64,000 nucleotides of DNA from Pokkaliibacter sp. MBI-7 (lineage in GTDB: Bacteria > Pseudomonadota > Gammaproteobacteria > Pseudomonadales > Balneatricaceae). Where the stretch lies: assembly GCF_029846635.1 (NCBI RefSeq), contig NZ_JARVTG010000002.1, positions 778,501-842,500 of the forward strand, in the 5' to 3' direction. The translations under genes and the position numbers were made by a program. Within the stretch, counting starts at the first letter, position 1; the number at the start of each line of letters is the position of its first letter. Of the stretch, positions 60,956 through 64,000 are shown piece after piece. Below the pieces are notes generated by a model, which searched no databases, was not told the DNA's origin, and saw only the letters and a program-made list of their open reading frames with translations.

Positions 60956-61765
60956 ATGGATTTACCAATCAATACCTTCAAAAAGCGTCTTAAAGCAGGC
61001 GATCAACTCATCGGTTTATGGCTCGGTCTGGCTGATCCGTACTGCGCAGAGCTCGCCGCAAATGCTGGCTTTGACTGGTTGCTGCTTGATGGCGAACATG
61101 CCCCTAACGATTTGCGTAGTCAGTTAGCACAATTACAGGCAATTTCTCCCTACGCCAGCCATCCCATAATTCGTCCGGCCATTGGTGACACCGTACTCAT
61201 CAAGCAACTGCTCGATATTGGAGCGCAAACATTACTGATTCCGTTAGTAGAAACAGCAGAACAGGCTGCAGAGCTTGTTCGTGCAATGCGCTACCCTCCT
61301 CAGGGGATACGTGGTGTCGGTAGCGCCCTGGCACGTGCATCTCGCTGGAACTCCATCCCTGACTATCTGGATTCGGCAGATGATCAGATGTGCTTGCTTG
61401 TTCAGATAGAAACAGTGAAAGGTCTGCAAAATCTCAATGCCATTGCAGCGGTTGAGGGCGTCGATGGCGTATTTATAGGACCAGCAGACCTTTCGGCAGC
61501 GCTAGGTCATCGAGGTAAACCTACGCATCCTGAAGTACAAACGGCTATTGAAGATGCAATTAATCGAATTCAGAACGCTGGGAAAGCCGCTGGTATCTTG
61601 ATGGCTGATGCAAAACTGGCTCAGCACTATTTGGAGCTGGGGTGTGGCTTTGTTGCTGTCGGCGTTGATACCACCGTTTTGATGAAAGGATTAAAGTCTT
61701 TGGCAAACGAATTCATAGCTTCAGCATCAACGTTACCGTCCAGTCTGAAACCGTCAGTCTATTGA
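60956..61765 (+). CDS. hpaI: HpaI, 4-hydroxy-2-oxoheptanedioate aldolase
   Basis: This 269-residue class II aldolase of the HpcH/HpaI family cleaves the hydroxy-oxo-acid to pyruvate and succinate semialdehyde. Motifs are LIGLWLGLADPYCAELAANAGFDWLLLDGEHAPND (with the metal-binding and catalytic residues), AQTLLIPLVETAEQAAELVRAMRYPPQGIRGVG, VQIETVKGLQNLNAIAAVEGVDGVFIGPADLSAALGH, and a C-terminal Ser-rich tail. I chose the ATG at 60956 because GGAG lies 6 nt upstream; an ATG at 60953 is also possible. It is the last gene of the hpa operon and converges with the rRNA operon. Confidence 0.93.
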   Translation: MDLPINTFKKRLKAGDQLIGLWLGLADPYCAELAANAGFDWLLLDGEHAPNDLRSQLAQLQAISPYASHPIIRPAIGDTVLIKQLLDIGAQTLLIPLVETAEQAAELVRAMRYPPQGIRGVGSALARASRWNSIPDYLDSADDQMCLLVQIETVKGLQNLNAIAAVEGVDGVFIGPADLSAALGHRGKPTHPEVQTAIEDAINRIQNAGKAAGILMADAKLAQHYLELGCGFVAVGVDTTVLMKGLKSLANEFIASASTLPSSLKPSVY

Positions 61766-61918
61766 TAGTAACTCCTGGCATCTCTGCTATTTTGTTGAGG
61801 CTATTCTCTATTGCGAATGGATGCATGTCCCCTAGAAGCATTTGTCCATTCCAATAGAAAGTACAAAGATCTTCTTGTTAGTGAGCACAGCATTAGACCA
61901 AAAAATTAATATAACCTC

Positions 61919-61954
61919 AAAAGCAAACCCCCTGACCGTTGCCGATCAGGGGGT
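61919..61954 (-). terminator. Terminator of the rRNA operon
   Basis: ACCCCCTGA (61927-61935) pairs with TCAGGGGGT (61946-61954), a 9-bp perfect stem. On the minus strand it is followed by TTGCTTTT. It lies 12 bp after the 3' end of the 5S gene. Confidence 0.88.
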
Positions 61955-61966
61955 GCTGTATTTCAA

Positions 61967-62085
61967 TGCCTGGCGATGACCTACTCTCACATGGGGAAAC
62001 CCCACACTACCATCGGCGCTGACGCGTTTCACTTCTGAGTTCGGAATGGCATCAGGTGGTTCCACGTCGCTATGGTCGCCAGGCA
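61967..62085 (-). rRNA. rrf: 5S ribosomal RNA
   Basis: The minus strand starts TGCCTGGCGACCATAGCG and ends CATCGCCAGGCA, so the two ends pair as in 5S rRNA. The conserved internal segment CCGAACTCAGAAGTGAAAC is present. The length is about 119 nt. It follows the 23S gene by about 177 bp with no tRNA between them, as usual for the distal end of an rRNA operon. Confidence 0.96.
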
Positions 62086-62262
62086 ATTCTGGCTGAGTCT
62101 CTCGGACTTACTTCCTCTGCTCGCTCACTCTTCGCTCGCTCACAGCCGCCGGTTTACTCAAATAAGGGTGGCTCTAATTTGATTATTCGCATCTTCATGC
62201 GCTTGCGACGATCACAAAATCTCTTCGTCTATCCAGTGCTTAACCAAGTCTCTTAGCTTATA

Positions 62263-64000
<1,738 letters not shown>

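Noticed and set aside
62086..62262. tRNA gene in the 23S-5S spacer
   Set aside because: No cloverleaf or T-loop (TTCGANTC-like) arrangement is visible in the 177 bp.

Overview
The window looks like a chromosomal segment of a metabolically versatile, aerobic gammaproteobacterium, probably of the Oceanospirillales/Pseudomonas type. This rests on the rRNA sequence style, a complete kdpFABCDE locus, TRAP and AAHS-type transporters, an MprF/AcvB pair, a dkgB-yafC arrangement like that of E. coli, and a very high density of LysR, AraC, MarR, Lrp and TetR regulators. I cannot name the genus from sequence alone.

Layout. (1) 1-4.7 kb: the tail of a TRAP solute-binding protein, an FKBP isomerase/thioredoxin pair, an O-methyltransferase/esterase-like pair, and a VOC protein divergent from a LysR regulator. 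(2) 4.7-14.2 kb: nitrogen and aromatic-acid uptake and catabolism. It holds an AAHS-family MFS transporter divergent from a LysR gene, an APC permease, a DAO-type FAD oxidoreductase, a RidA-like protein, an ornithine-cyclodeaminase-family protein, and a divergent AraC regulator preceded by a candidate sigma-54 promoter. (3) 14.7-24 kb: a DUF2889 gene, then kdpF-A-B-C and kdpD-E (high-affinity K+ uptake and its two-component control), with a KdpE-like box upstream. (4) 24-28.8 kb: an AAHS transporter and a VanA/VanB-like Rieske oxygenase plus reductase, with MarR and Lrp regulators. (5) 29-35.3 kb: a zinc alcohol dehydrogenase and TetR regulator, then a NylB-like serine hydrolase, an outer-membrane porin, a PotF-like periplasmic binding protein and a DUF3237 protein on one strand. 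(6) 35.4-41 kb: a PACE efflux protein with a divergent LysR gene, a 10-bp tandem repeat, dkgB divergent from yafC, and a nitrilase divergent from a LysR gene. (7) 41-45.7 kb: a formate/nitrite-type transporter and a PP2C phosphatase-Ser/Thr kinase fusion, preceded by a sigma-54-type promoter and an RNA leader with mutually exclusive hairpins. A MobA/MocA-like nucleotidyltransferase and a possible 59-aa protein follow. (8) 45.7-54.6 kb: a lipoprotein hydrolase, a GGDEF cyclase, a pirin, an ATP-binding kinase-like protein, and the acvB-mprF pair for aminoacyl-phosphatidylglycerol metabolism. (9) 54.7-61.8 kb: a homoprotocatechuate meta-cleavage cluster (hpaG1, hpaG2, hpaD, hpaH, hpaI) divergent from a FeaB-type aldehyde dehydrogenase and the regulator HpaA. 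hpaB, hpaC, hpaE and hpaF are absent from the window. (10) 61.9-64 kb: the 3' end of an rRNA operon on the minus strand (partial 23S, then 5S and its terminator).

The recurring theme is scavenging of amines, amino acids and aromatic acids, with many gene/regulator divergent pairs. The best candidates for something under-described are the sigma-54/attenuator leader at 41.2 kb, the NylB-porin-binding-protein group at 31-35 kb, the FAD oxidase-RidA-OCD group at 9-12.4 kb, and the unusual composition and promoter architecture of the hpa locus. I saw no phage, insertion sequence, CRISPR array or tRNA.
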